From: Betaproteobacteria bacterium | GTDB taxonomy: Bacteria; Pseudomonadota; Gammaproteobacteria; Burkholderiales; SG8-41 | Length of the DNA: 43,916 bases | Assembly: GCA_028292435.1 (NCBI GenBank) | Contig: JAQGMI010000013.1 | Span: 1 to 43,916 of the forward strand | Direction: 5' to 3' | In this document: positions 8,170 through 17,031 of the stretch, piece by piece | Numbering within the stretch: the stretch's first letter is position 1 | How the letters are laid out: each line of letters begins with the position of its first letter | Notes under the pieces: generated by a model | Told to the model about the DNA's origin: nothing | Database searches by the model: none | The model's input: the letters and a program-made list of their open reading frames with translations, nothing else | Translations under genes and position numbers: made by a program

Positions 8170-8192
8170 TCGCTGCGCCGCGTGGCTGTTTT
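8161..8192 (+). terminator. Possible weak terminator after the selenoprotein operon
   Basis: CGCGGC (8161-8166) and GCCGCG (8177-8182) can pair across the stop codon with a 10-base loop, followed by TGGCTGTTTT. The stem is short and the T run is offset, so this is tentative. Confidence 0.3.
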
Positions 8193-8201
8193 AAAAAACG
8201 G

Positions 8202-8849
8202 TCAGGAAGTCAGCTTGCAAAGGCCGCGCGGGCCGCGCAGTGTCGCGATGAGCTGCACTGCAACGCCCGATCGGACCTTGATCAATTGATCGAGAGCTGA
8301 CGCGCCGAGGGCTGTCGCGATACGTGCAGACTCCGGATGCGCGCCTTCGATCTTGATCAGACTGCATCCGCTGTTGTGCAGATTGTCGGCGGGATGCGCC
8401 GCGCAATCCCATTGGATGAGCGTGGGCATGAGTCCGGCGCATACGAGCGCGCCGTCGTCGGGTATCGTGATGCGCCATTGGTAGCTGCCGCGCGTCATCG
8501 GATGAATGGCGCCGGGTGACATTTCGCATCGTCGCACCGCGCCTTGAATGTCGGGCGTGCGCGCGGCCCAGGTCAATAAGCGCGGCGATTCGCGCAATCG
8601 TTCGCGAACGGCTTCATCGTCGAGCCCGAACCAGCGCGGTCTTGCAGGCGCAACACCCGCCGGGTCGATCGCGATCACTTCGAGATAGCTGCGCGCACCA
8701 AGCCGCAGCACTTTGTTATGCGTGCCCATCGCGAGATGCCGTCCACCGGTTTGCGGGGCGGCACCAAGCAAGTCCTCGATGAATGCAACGCCCTGTTCGA
8801 GCGTGCGGGCGCCGACGACCAGATGATCGAATTCACAGGCGGGGTTCAT
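8202..8849 (-). CDS. Glyoxalase-like (VOC fold) domain protein
   Basis: Cytosolic 215-residue protein. The N-terminal pattern FDHLVVGARTLEQGVAFIEDLLG followed by GGRHLAMGTHNKVLRLG and YLEVIAIDP is the classic vicinal-oxygen-chelate start of the 'glyoxalase-like' group (PF13468 type), with H9 as a likely metal ligand. The second half (YQWRITIPDDG, GLMPTLIQWD) is the matching second module. These proteins are a broad family of isomerases, dioxygenases and uncharacterised enzymes, so no substrate is assigned. It lies 10 bases after the metallophosphoesterase gene on the same strand and is probably cotranscribed with it; it converges on the selenoprotein operon. Confidence 0.8.
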   Translation of the reverse strand: MNPACEFDHLVVGARTLEQGVAFIEDLLGAAPQTGGRHLAMGTHNKVLRLGARSYLEVIAIDPAGVAPARPRWFGLDDEAVRERLRESPRLLTWAARTPDIQGAVRRCEMSPGAIHPMTRGSYQWRITIPDDGALVCAGLMPTLIQWDCAAHPADNLHNSGCSLIKIEGAHPESARIATALGASALDQLIKVRSGVAVQLIATLRGPRGLCKLTS

Positions 8850-8859
8850 CAGATAAGTA

Positions 8860-9858
8860 TCACGGTTTTACGGCCGGTTTGAACGGACGAATGTTTTCCT
8901 GAATGTATACCGGTTTAAACGTGAAAAGGTCGGGGTCGTCCGTATCGATTCCGATCAGGGTGGCATGGACTTCGTCCTCGCCATGCACCATGAGCCGCGT
9001 GACATTCATGATGCGCTGCCCGCCCGGCCCGATCAGGGGCTGGTCGATGACGAGACGGTGCTGGTCGCCGTGAATCAGCAGCACGGGCTTGCCCCACGCA
9101 ATCGCGTTGCGCTTTAACGCGTTCAAAGTGTCATTAAAGCCAGAGCGCAAATCGGTTTCCGGCGGTTCCTTGTCAAAGCGCAGGTGGGCCTGGAAAGCGA
9201 GCACGATGCCCCTGGCGCCCGCCTCCTTCGCGCGCGCGAAGGTGGCGTCTATCCAGGCGAGATTGGCGGCATTGCGTTCGATGTATTCGTTTACGGACGC
9301 CTGGTCGCGCTGCAGGTTATTGTTGCTGCCGGGAATATGCACCGTCGCGAACACCACCCCGGCGCGCTCCCAGCGCGCATTCTCGATGAATTTCGCATAA
9401 CGCGGGTCGGCACTTTGCGGCGCGACTAACAGCGGCGTCCGGCCGAGGCTGTGCGTCGGGTCGCGAAAAAACAGCTCGCGCACACGAGCGAGCCGCTCAA
9501 TTGGATCATAGCGGCCGCTGTTGGGGCGATGACAATCGGTCCACTCATTGTCGCCCGGCGTGTAGACGAGCGCGCCATCGAACGTCGAGAACATATCGCG
9601 CACGCGCGAGAAAAGCGCATCGTCGCAGCGGGACTGGCCGCTGATGATGTCGCCGACGTGAAGCGTGAACGCCGGCCGCGCCGCATTGATGCGCGCAATC
9701 ACGCGTTCAAAGGCGGCGTAGTCGCCGGGCAGGTTGTACGGCATGTCGCCGATCGCCATAAAAGAAAAACGTTCAGCGTGCGCGACTGGCGCCGGTAATA
9801 CGGCTGCAACGGTCAGCCAGCCGAGAACGCAGTGTCGTAAGGAGGCGGCGCGGATCAT
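8860..9858 (-). CDS. Exported metallophosphoesterase
   Basis: 332-residue calcineurin-type phosphoesterase. It begins with a signal peptide (hydrophobic to about residue 25, cleavage expected at AHA|E, after residue 28), so it acts in the periplasm or outside the cell. Metal-binding motifs appear in order: GDMPY (D38), HVGDIISG (D70), GDNEWTDCH (102-110), and a late GDQH, covering the blocks of the di-metal site. The substrate is unknown; related exported proteins include nucleotide and phospholipid phosphatases. The gene diverges from pabB, with less than 100 bases between starts, and the VOC protein gene follows after 10 bases. Confidence 0.85.
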   Translation of the reverse strand: MIRAASLRHCVLGWLTVAAVLPAPVAHAERFSFMAIGDMPYNLPGDYAAFERVIARINAARPAFTLHVGDIISGQSRCDDALFSRVRDMFSTFDGALVYTPGDNEWTDCHRPNSGRYDPIERLARVRELFFRDPTHSLGRTPLLVAPQSADPRYAKFIENARWERAGVVFATVHIPGSNNNLQRDQASVNEYIERNAANLAWIDATFARAKEAGARGIVLAFQAHLRFDKEPPETDLRSGFNDTLNALKRNAIAWGKPVLLIHGDQHRLVIDQPLIGPGGQRIMNVTRLMVHGEDEVHATLIGIDTDDPDLFTFKPVYIQENIRPFKPAVKP

Positions 9859-9947
9859 GAAACGCCCGAGTCAAAGTTATAATGATGCATGCGCCAGGTT
9901 TAGATTTTGTGACAATGCGCTGTCGCTCTAAGGCAAAATACCTCGTC

Positions 9948-11339
9948 ATGCTTTTGCGTACTGAACTTCCTTATCGCGCCGACGGTACGGCGCTGTTCGA
10001 GCTGGTCGCCGACCAGCCGTGGGCGGTTTTTCTCGACGGCGGCGGCCATCACCTGACGCAATCGCGCTACGACATTATTGCCGCGGAGCCGCATACGACG
10101 CTCGTCACGCGTGGCAAGCTCACCGAAATTCGCAGCGATGCGATTGAGCTGTCGCGCGAAGACCCCCTCGTGCTGCTGCGCCAGCATCTCGGTGTCGACG
10201 CCGCGGGCCGCAGCGACCTGCCATTCACCGGCGGCGCGCTCGGCTACTTTTCTTACGATCTCGGCCGGCGCTTCGAACGGCTGCCCCAGCTCGCGACCGA
10301 CGACGAAAAAATGCCCGAGATGGCGGTAGGCATCTACGACTGGGCGGTCGTCGTCGATCATCTCGACCGTCGAAGCTGGCTCGCAGGGCAGGGGCGCTGC
10401 GTCGATACTCATGTGCGCTGGAACGAGCTCGTTGCCCGCTTCAGCGCCGAGCCGGTGGAGCGCGCGAGAGTGCCGTTTCGCATCACCGCGCCGGTCGCTT
10501 CGAACTTGTCGCGCGACCGTTATGCGGCCGCGTTTGGCCGCGTGCTCGACTACATCCGCGCGGGCGACTGCTATCAAGTCAATCTCGCCCAGCGCTTCGC
10601 CGCGCCGGCGACCGGCGACGCATGGCTTGCCTATCAGGCCCTGCGCGTGATCAATCCCGCGCCTTATGCCGCGTATCTGAACACGCCTTACGGCCAGGTG
10701 TTGTCGGCATCGCCCGAGCGCTTTCTGAAAGTCGAGGACCGGCGCGTCGAAGCCAAGCCGATCAAAGGCACGCGCGCGCGCGCCGGCCACCCGCGTGTCG
10801 ACGCCGAGCGTGCGAATGAGCTCAAAGCGAGCGAAAAAGACCGCGCGGAAAACGTCATGATCGTCGATCTGCTGAGAAACGACTTGTCGAAAAACTGCGA
10901 GCCGGGCTCGGTTGCCGTGCCTAAACTGTTCGAAGTCGAGAGTTTCGCCACCGTGCACCACCTGGTGAGCACCGTCACCGGCACCTTGCGTCAGGGCCGC
11001 GATGCGCTGGACCTGCTGCGCGGATCGTTTCCCGGCGGCTCGATCACCGGCGCGCCGAAAATGCGCGCGATGCAGATTATCGAAGAGCTCGAGCCGCATC
11101 GCCGTGGCGTGTATTGCGGCGCCATCGGCTACGTTGGTGCCGATGGCAATATGGATTTAAACATTGCGATCCGCACACTCGTGTACAGCGGCAATACCGT
11201 CCGCTTCTGGGCGGGCGGGGGCATCGTTGCCGACTCCCGTTGCGACGACGAGTATCAGGAAACGTTCGATAAGGCTGCGGCAATGCTGAAGCTTGTCGAG
11301 CAGACCGCCGTTGGCAGCAGCCAGCCAATGCTGCGTTGA
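9948..11339 (+). CDS. pabB: Aminodeoxychorismate synthase component I
   Basis: Chorismate-utilising enzyme of 463 residues that, with glutamine amidotransferase PabA, converts chorismate to 4-amino-4-deoxychorismate for folate synthesis. The C-terminal chorismate-binding domain is complete. The PIKGT signature, carrying the lysine that distinguishes PabB from anthranilate synthase TrpE, is present, followed by a run of conserved motifs: SEKDRAENVMIVDLLRNDL, SFPGGSITGAPKMRAM, GVYCGAIGYVGADG and FWAGGGIVADS. The start at ATG 9948 gives MLLRTELPYRADG; the frame stays open to 9882 and an alternative ATG lies at 9915. Neither PabA nor aminodeoxychorismate lyase (PabC) is adjacent, and the C-terminus is not extended by a lyase domain. 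Confidence 0.92.
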   Translation: MLLRTELPYRADGTALFELVADQPWAVFLDGGGHHLTQSRYDIIAAEPHTTLVTRGKLTEIRSDAIELSREDPLVLLRQHLGVDAAGRSDLPFTGGALGYFSYDLGRRFERLPQLATDDEKMPEMAVGIYDWAVVVDHLDRRSWLAGQGRCVDTHVRWNELVARFSAEPVERARVPFRITAPVASNLSRDRYAAAFGRVLDYIRAGDCYQVNLAQRFAAPATGDAWLAYQALRVINPAPYAAYLNTPYGQVLSASPERFLKVEDRRVEAKPIKGTRARAGHPRVDAERANELKASEKDRAENVMIVDLLRNDLSKNCEPGSVAVPKLFEVESFATVHHLVSTVTGTLRQGRDALDLLRGSFPGGSITGAPKMRAMQIIEELEPHRRGVYCGAIGYVGADGNMDLNIAIRTLVYSGNTVRFWAGGGIVADSRCDDEYQETFDKAAAMLKLVEQTAVGSSQPMLR

Positions 11340-11418
11340 CGTTTTAGCTGGCGTCAGCGCCGGCGGTCGAGCGCCGTGCCCACCGGCCTGAATTCGCGAG
11401 TCTTGCAACCCCAAAAGC

Positions 11419-11446
11419 AACGCCACGCTATGCGTGACGTTTTTTT
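11419..11446 (+). terminator. Rho-independent terminator after pabB
   Basis: AACG-C-CACGC (11419-11428), loop TAT, GCGTG-A-CGTT (11432-11441): nine pairs with one C/A mismatch, followed by TTTTT. It lies in the gap between the convergent pabB and EAL-protein genes; the A run on the left side may let it act weakly in the other direction. Confidence 0.75.
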
Positions 11447-11449
11447 CAG

Positions 11450-14101
11450 TTATCGCTTGCCGGAGTTTTCCGTCAGTAAATGCAGCAATTGTTCTACCGG
11501 CAACGGTTTGCTGAAGAGATAACCCTGCATTTGGTCGCACTTGAGTTCTTTGAGGAGCTGTTTCTGCTCTTCGGTTTCAACCCCTTCAGCCACCACTTTC
11601 AGTTTGAGAGAATGAGCAAGCGAAATAATGGTTGAAACGATTGCCATGCTTTCCGCGCCTTTCGCCATCGTCATGATGAACGAGCGGTCGATTTTCAGCA
11701 GGTTGACCGGGAGCCTCGCCAGGTAGCCCAGCGACGAATATCCGGTGCCGAAATCGTCGATGGCAATGTCGATATGCATTGCGCGCAGCGCTTTAAGTTT
11801 CTGGATGTTGCTTTCCATGTCGTCCATGATCAGGCTCTCGGTGATCTCGAGATCGAGGCCATGCGGTCCGGCTTTCACCGCGTTGATCGCATTGCCTACG
11901 CGGTCGACGAAATCCTTCTGTTTGAGCTGAATCGACGAAACGTTTACCGCGATGCGCGGCGGCTGCAGACCGCGCTGGTACCAGTCATGCTGGTCGGCGA
12001 GCGCCTTGCTGATTGCCCACGCGCCGACGTCAAGGATCATGCCGGTCTCCTCGAGCAATGGAATGAACTTTGAAGGCGGAATAAGGCCGCCGTCGGGATC
12101 GTTCCAGCGTATCAGTGCTTCGAGGCCAATGATTTTTCCGCTGCCAAGATCGATCTTCGGTTGATAGTGCAGCACGAATTGCTCTTGTTCGATTGCCGCG
12201 CGCAACTTGTTTTCGAGCAAAAGCGCCTCGCTGACCGCGGCATTGATCTTGGCGTGATAAAAAAGGTATTTTTCGCCGGAACTCTTGGCTCTCTTGAGCG
12301 CCGCTTCGGCATTTTTGAGCAGGGTGTCGGGGTCGTCGCCGTCCGATGGCGACACGGCGATGCCCGCAGTAATGGAAATGCGCAGTTTCTCGGTGCCGAC
12401 GTCGACCGGCTGGCTCAGGGCTTGCGCGATCGATTTTTCGATAAGGTGCGCCATTTCGGAGCCATCACGGATGTTGACCACGATGCCCGCGAAACTGTCC
12501 GCTGCAAGGCGCCCAAAGTTATCGGGTTCAGGCCAGCTCTGCTTCAAACGCCGGCCAATCTCGCGCAGCACCGTATCGCCGGCCTGGCGGCCGAGCGTTT
12601 CGTTGATATGGCTGAAGCGTTGGATATTGCAAATCATGACCGCTGCTTTGGATTTTTCGTCCTGCATGCGTCGCACGATCCGGCCGAGATAGGTCTGCAG
12701 CAATTCGCGGTTGGGCAGCCCGGTGAGCGCGTCGTAATACGCGAGGTAATTGAGTTTTTCTTCTTTCGCGATATGCTCGAGTGCAAACGAGATATCGCCC
12801 GCGAGTTCGCTCAGAAGCTTGATTTCCTCGTGATCGAACGCGCCGGTTGTTCCTGCGTACAGCAACATCACCGCAATCGTCGCGCCTTCGACTTTGAGCG
12901 GCAGGCCGACTGCGCCCAGGAATCCGCGGTCGATCGACTCCTGAATGAGACGCATGCGGGCATCGCTGACGATGTCATTGATAACGACTGGTTTGCCGCT
13001 GCGGATCACGCTGCCGACAATGCCCTTGCCTTCGGGCACATCGGGGCGTGCCGAACTGCGGATCAGCTTGAGATAGCCAGCGTCGTCGCCAAAGGATACG
13101 GCGGGTTTGACTTCCTTGGTTTCGATATCGAGCAAACCGATCCATGCCACTTTAAAGCCGCCGTGTTCAACCGCGATGCGGCATGCCTCGCGGAATAGTT
13201 CACCGCGATCGTGGATACGCACAATGGCGGAATTGATGCCGCTCAACACCGTGTGGATCCGGCTCAATCGCGCGATTTTTTCGTCCGCGCGAAGGCGCTC
13301 GGTAAAATCAACCGCGACGCCGCCGACCAATACCGGCTGTCCGGCCGCGTCCGGAATCGGAAACTTATTAACGAGGTAGGTGTGGACGCCGTCCGCGCGC
13401 GTAAATTTCTCGAACACCTGGATTGCCTGATTGGTCTCGACCACCCGGCGATCGTTTTCCTGAAAAGAAACCGCGCCAAGCGGCCACAGCGTGGCGTCCG
13501 TCTTGCCGATTACTTCAGCGAGTGTTTTTCCGGTGAGCTTTTCCCAGGTGCTGTTGACGTAGCAGTAGTAGCCGCACAGGTCTTTCATGAAGGCGGCGCC
13601 CGGGAGGTGACGCATGAAGAGCTCGAAGCGCTGTTGGGTCTCGTGAAGCGCCGCTTCGGCGTCGCGCTTGGCTTGCCGATCGGTACGATCCCTCAGCGCG
13701 CGCAGCACCGCCGGTGCCAGCCGTGCCATGTTGGTTTTCAAAATGTAATCGGTGGCGCCGCGCTTTAAAGATTCGATCGCGACCTCTTCGCCGATCGTCC
13801 CCGACACGAAAATGAACGGCGTTTCCGGTACCTGCAGCTGCGCGAGTTCGAGCGCCGTGAGCCCGTCAAAATGCGGCATCGAGAAGTCGGACAGGATGAT
13901 GTCCGGCGCAAACGCAACCAGCGAGTCGAGAAATGCGGCGCGGGTATCAACTCGCGCGCTGTAATGGATAATGCGCGCGCGCTTCAGTTCCCGCAATGTC
14001 AACTCTGCGTCCGTCAGCACGTCTTCGACGAGCAGCACCTTGATCGCGGTTTTCGCTTCCTCCCGCTGGTCTGCCGTCACGTTTTCGCTCGTCGTTGTCA
14101 T
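11450..14101 (-). CDS. REC-PAS-GAF-GGDEF-EAL response regulator, probable c-di-GMP phosphodiesterase
   Basis: Cytosolic signalling protein of 883 residues. Domains in order: receiver (about 20-140; phospho-acceptor Asp in IILSDFSMP, lysine in YILKTN), PAS (about 160-280, FMKDLCGYYCYVNSTWEKLTG), GAF (about 290-445), GGDEF (about 455-615) and EAL (about 630-880). The GGDEF signature is replaced by AADSF, so cyclase activity is unlikely. The EAL domain keeps EALIRW, NVSS, EITESL, DDFGTGYSSL, KIDRSF and EGVET, so hydrolysis of c-di-GMP is expected. ATG 14101 is chosen; an in-frame TTG at 14122 overlaps the upstream stop (TTGA). It is the last gene of the kinase-receiver operon, so its receiver is a likely phosphorylation target. 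Confidence 0.9.
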   Translation of the reverse strand: MTTTSENVTADQREEAKTAIKVLLVEDVLTDAELTLRELKRARIIHYSARVDTRAAFLDSLVAFAPDIILSDFSMPHFDGLTALELAQLQVPETPFIFVSGTIGEEVAIESLKRGATDYILKTNMARLAPAVLRALRDRTDRQAKRDAEAALHETQQRFELFMRHLPGAAFMKDLCGYYCYVNSTWEKLTGKTLAEVIGKTDATLWPLGAVSFQENDRRVVETNQAIQVFEKFTRADGVHTYLVNKFPIPDAAGQPVLVGGVAVDFTERLRADEKIARLSRIHTVLSGINSAIVRIHDRGELFREACRIAVEHGGFKVAWIGLLDIETKEVKPAVSFGDDAGYLKLIRSSARPDVPEGKGIVGSVIRSGKPVVINDIVSDARMRLIQESIDRGFLGAVGLPLKVEGATIAVMLLYAGTTGAFDHEEIKLLSELAGDISFALEHIAKEEKLNYLAYYDALTGLPNRELLQTYLGRIVRRMQDEKSKAAVMICNIQRFSHINETLGRQAGDTVLREIGRRLKQSWPEPDNFGRLAADSFAGIVVNIRDGSEMAHLIEKSIAQALSQPVDVGTEKLRISITAGIAVSPSDGDDPDTLLKNAEAALKRAKSSGEKYLFYHAKINAAVSEALLLENKLRAAIEQEQFVLHYQPKIDLGSGKIIGLEALIRWNDPDGGLIPPSKFIPLLEETGMILDVGAWAISKALADQHDWYQRGLQPPRIAVNVSSIQLKQKDFVDRVGNAINAVKAGPHGLDLEITESLIMDDMESNIQKLKALRAMHIDIAIDDFGTGYSSLGYLARLPVNLLKIDRSFIMTMAKGAESMAIVSTIISLAHSLKLKVVAEGVETEEQKQLLKELKCDQMQGYLFSKPLPVEQLLHLLTENSGKR

Positions 14102-14118
14102 GGCCGTCGTTTCTTGAT

Positions 14119-14559
14119 TCAACGGGCAGTGCGATTTAACACTGCCCAGTATAAGCCGGCTTGCGCGACTACGTTGACGAACTGGTTGAAATCGACCGGC
14201 TTGACCAGGTAGCTGTTCACGCCGAGCTTGTAGCTTTCCACGATGTCGCGTTCCTCCGCTGAAGACGTCACCATCACCACCGGGATGGATTTCGTCAGTG
14301 GATCGTTTTTGACGCGTGTCAGCACCTCGATGCCGTCCACTTTTGGCAACTTCAAATCGAGCAATATCAGTTTCGGCAATCCGCTGGTGCGTCCCGCGTA
14401 AGCGCCCGTCGCGAAAATGAATTCAAGTGCTTCGGCGCCGTCCTTGACCCAAAAAATGTTATTGGCGATTTTATTTTTATTCAGCGCACGCAACGTCAGT
14501 TCGGCGTCCGTCTTGTTGTCCTCGACCAGCAATATCTCCACCTGCGTTAGTTCCTCCAT
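14119..14559 (-). CDS. Single-domain response regulator (Rcp1-like)
   Basis: 146-residue stand-alone receiver. It shows the acidic pocket ([12 protein letters not shown]), the phospho-acceptor aspartate in [13 protein letters not shown], the conserved Thr/Ser ([10 protein letters not shown]) and the lysine ([12 protein letters not shown]). The form with a loop containing [12 protein letters not shown] before the acceptor strand resembles Rcp1-type regulators that pair with phytochrome-like kinases. There is no output domain, so it probably acts by protein contact or as a phosphorelay intermediate. A ribosome-binding site (GAGGAGAG) precedes the ATG. The first 83 bases overlap the 3' end of the kinase gene in another frame, an unusually long overlap. 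Confidence 0.93.
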   Translation of the reverse strand: MEELTQVEILLVEDNKTDAELTLRALNKNKIANNIFWVKDGAEALEFIFATGAYAGRTSGLPKLILLDLKLPKVDGIEVLTRVKNDPLTKSIPVVMVTSSAEERDIVESYKLGVNSYLVKPVDFNQFVNVVAQAGLYWAVLNRTAR

Positions 14560-16708
14560 CCAGCTCTCCTCGGGGAAGCGTAAAAAAGAATGCCGCGCCT
14601 TCGTCTATTTTTCCTTCGGCCCATACCTGTCCGCCGTGACGCGTCACGATGCGCTGCACGATCGCAAGGCCAACGCCGGTGCCGGGAAATTCATCGTCAC
14701 TGTGCAGCCGCTGAAAGACGCCGAAAAGCTTACGGTAATACTGCATGTCGAATCCCGCCCCGTTATCTTTTACCCAGAACGTGAACTTGTCCGCTTGATG
14801 TTGAACGCCGACTTCGATTCGCGGTGCCGGTTTGTCGCGCGTAAATTTGACCGCGTTGGTCAGTAGGTTCATCCACACCTGGGCGATGAGCGCGCGATCG
14901 CAGTTGACATCCGGCATCGGCGCGACCTCGATGAGCGGCTTTTTTTGACCGGCCGCAGGCTCGACACTGCTCACGATTTCGGCCAGGAGCGCACGCATAT
15001 CTACGGCGGCCGCGGTCACGGGCTTACGGCCAAGTCGCGAAAAGGCGAGCAGATCGTCGATCAATGCGCTCATCTTCTGGCTGCTCGCGCGGATGATGCC
15101 GAGCAAGCGCCGGCCTTCGTCGTCGAACTTGTCGGCGTAGTCTTCGCTGAGCATCTGCGAATAGCCGTCAACGGCGCGCAACGGCGTGCGCAGATCGTGC
15201 GATACCGAATAGCTGAAGCTTTCGAGTTCCTTGTTGGCGACCTCGAGCTGGAAGGCGTGCTGCTCAAGGTCTGCATTCAGCTTGATGATCTGCTCTTGCG
15301 CGCGCTTGCGTTCGGTGACGTCTTCCGAAATTCCCAGCAGATAAAGCGGTTTTCCCGAGCCATCGTTAACAGGAATCTTCTGGGTGTGCAAAATTCGCGT
15401 CTCGCCGCCGCGTGTATGGATAGTTTCTTCCGCAATGTCGGCGAGCACGCCGCCGTCAATGACTTCGCGGTCTTTCGCCGTGAAGCGGCGCGCTTCTTCT
15501 TCCGCGAAAAAATCGAAGTCGCTTTTGCCGGCGACTTCCTGCTGCGTGTAGCCGAGCAGGCGCTGACCAGCCTTGTTGATGCGGATGAATTTGAGGTCGA
15601 CCGCATCCTTGATAAAAAGCATGTTCGGGATGTTTTCGATCACCGAGTCGAGGAATGCGTTGTCCTGCTTGCGCTTATGCGCGGCTTCCTTGCGCGAAGT
15701 GATGTCGAAAATCGTGCTGCGGCTCATCACGTAGGCGCCGTTGTCGTCATATATCGCGGTTGCATTGAGGGAGGCCGGCAGCACGCTGCCGTCTTTGCGC
15801 AGATAGTTGAATTCAACGTCTTTGAGCCATCCCTGCCGCTTGAACAGAGGAAACGCCTGCTGCTGAAAGTAGCGTGCACTTTCCGAAGTCATGAGGTCTG
15901 GGTGCCGCATCTTGCCGACGACTTCCTCCCGGCTGTAACCGAACCACTCGAGTTCGGTGTTATTCATCCGGATGATTGTGCCATCGTCGGCCACCGAGTG
16001 GTAGCCGCACGGCGAATTGTTATAGAGATCCTCGAATTCGGCGGCCAATTCGCGCGCCGAGTGCTCGGCGCGCTCGCGCTGCCTGACCTCGCGCCGCAAT
16101 GCCCAGAACGCACCGGCAAGAATCGCAAAACCGGCGGCATTGCCGAGAAATATGACCGCCATCGCGTGACTGGCGCTCGTTGCCGATTCCCGCGACCGCG
16201 CGGCCAGCAGCGAGCGCTCTTCTATCTGCATGTCTTCGCCGATACTGCGAATGCCGTCCATCGTGCGCTTGCCCATGCCGAACTCGGCTAAAGTCGCGTT
16301 GTCCGAGAGCGTTGCTGTGCGCTTCGCTTTAATGCTGGCGCCCAGAAATTCCAGTTCCTGTCTCACCAATTCGCCGATACGGTCAATTCGCCGCTGTTGG
16401 GCCGGGTTGTCGCTGTTGATTTCGCGCAGGTTCCTCAGTTGGAAAGGAATGCCGGAAAGCGCGGCGGTAAATGGTTCGAGATACGATTCGTCGCCGGTCA
16501 GCAGGAAACCGCGCTGGCCGGTTTCGGCATCCTTGATATCCGACAGCAGGCTTTCAACGGCTGCGATCACGGCATGGGTATGCGAAACCGACCGCTCGCT
16601 GTCCTGCGATTTTCTGATGTTGTAATACGACGAGACCGCTATCGCCGTCAGCAAGAGCAGGGCGATGCCCAATCCCAGGGCAACGATTGCCGACAAGGCG
16701 CCGCGCAT
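14477..16708 (-). CDS. CHASE3-PAS-PAS sensor histidine kinase
   Basis: Membrane sensor kinase of 743 residues. A first transmembrane helix (about 5-25) is followed by a periplasmic CHASE3 domain ([20 protein letters not shown]) and a second helix near 185-205. Two PAS domains follow (about 225-350 and 355-480). The phosphoacceptor is in [19 protein letters not shown], and the ATPase has [29 protein letters not shown] and [12 protein letters not shown]. The Phe-rich FFFTLPR is the usual end of the domain, but about 27 more residues follow, encoded within the receiver gene overlap. ATG 16708 is chosen over a TTG at 16732. The kinase type is phytochrome-like without the chromophore module; the stimulus is unknown. 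Partners are the two downstream receiver proteins. Confidence 0.92.
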   Translation of the reverse strand: MRGALSAIVALGLGIALLLLTAIAVSSYYNIRKSQDSERSVSHTHAVIAAVESLLSDIKDAETGQRGFLLTGDESYLEPFTAALSGIPFQLRNLREINSDNPAQQRRIDRIGELVRQELEFLGASIKAKRTATLSDNATLAEFGMGKRTMDGIRSIGEDMQIEERSLLAARSRESATSASHAMAVIFLGNAAGFAILAGAFWALRREVRQRERAEHSARELAAEFEDLYNNSPCGYHSVADDGTIIRMNNTELEWFGYSREEVVGKMRHPDLMTSESARYFQQQAFPLFKRQGWLKDVEFNYLRKDGSVLPASLNATAIYDDNGAYVMSRSTIFDITSRKEAAHKRKQDNAFLDSVIENIPNMLFIKDAVDLKFIRINKAGQRLLGYTQQEVAGKSDFDFFAEEEARRFTAKDREVIDGGVLADIAEETIHTRGGETRILHTQKIPVNDGSGKPLYLLGISEDVTERKRAQEQIIKLNADLEQHAFQLEVANKELESFSYSVSHDLRTPLRAVDGYSQMLSEDYADKFDDEGRRLLGIIRASSQKMSALIDDLLAFSRLGRKPVTAAAVDMRALLAEIVSSVEPAAGQKKPLIEVAPMPDVNCDRALIAQVWMNLLTNAVKFTRDKPAPRIEVGVQHQADKFTFWVKDNGAGFDMQYYRKLFGVFQRLHSDDEFPGTGVGLAIVQRIVTRHGGQVWAEGKIDEGAAFFFTLPRGELDGGTNAGGDIAGRGQQDGRRTDVACAE

Positions 16709-17031
16709 TTTCACGCGGGTTTCCGCCCACAATTAGCGGGCGCGGGGCAAGACGCGAGCGATCCGCGAACCGCGCGCCGGTAAAATCGACACTGCTTACA
16801 CCAAAACTCTTGTCTGGTGTATCTCATCTTCTACAAGGGCCCCCTGTTTATTATTGTTGAATGCGCCTTCTGTATCTGATCGCCTGCAGCTGTCTGGATT
16901 TACCGTGGTGTCCTATTTAATATGCGGTTCGGCGTCGGTCATCGCTGCCTCACGAGCCGGGATTTGATACAGTTTAACATCGTACGGCCACTCGCGTTTC
17001 CCGGACGGCCGATTGCGTGACAGGTTTATCG
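16709..17031. other. Divergent intergenic region between the kinase operon and ndh
   Basis: About 320 bases with lower GC than the flanks and no credible gene. It must carry promoters for both divergent units. One inverted repeat, ACACCA-(11 bases)-TGGTGT at 16798-16820, could be an operator or an mRNA hairpin. AT-rich segments (TTTATTATTGTTGAAT, TCCTATTTAATATGCG) are possible promoter parts, but no -35/-10 pair is convincing. Confidence 0.3.

Noticed and set aside
14945..16291. 448-codon plus-strand open frame opposite the sensor kinase
   Set aside because: No recognisable fold; it mirrors the codon bias of the kinase gene on the other strand.
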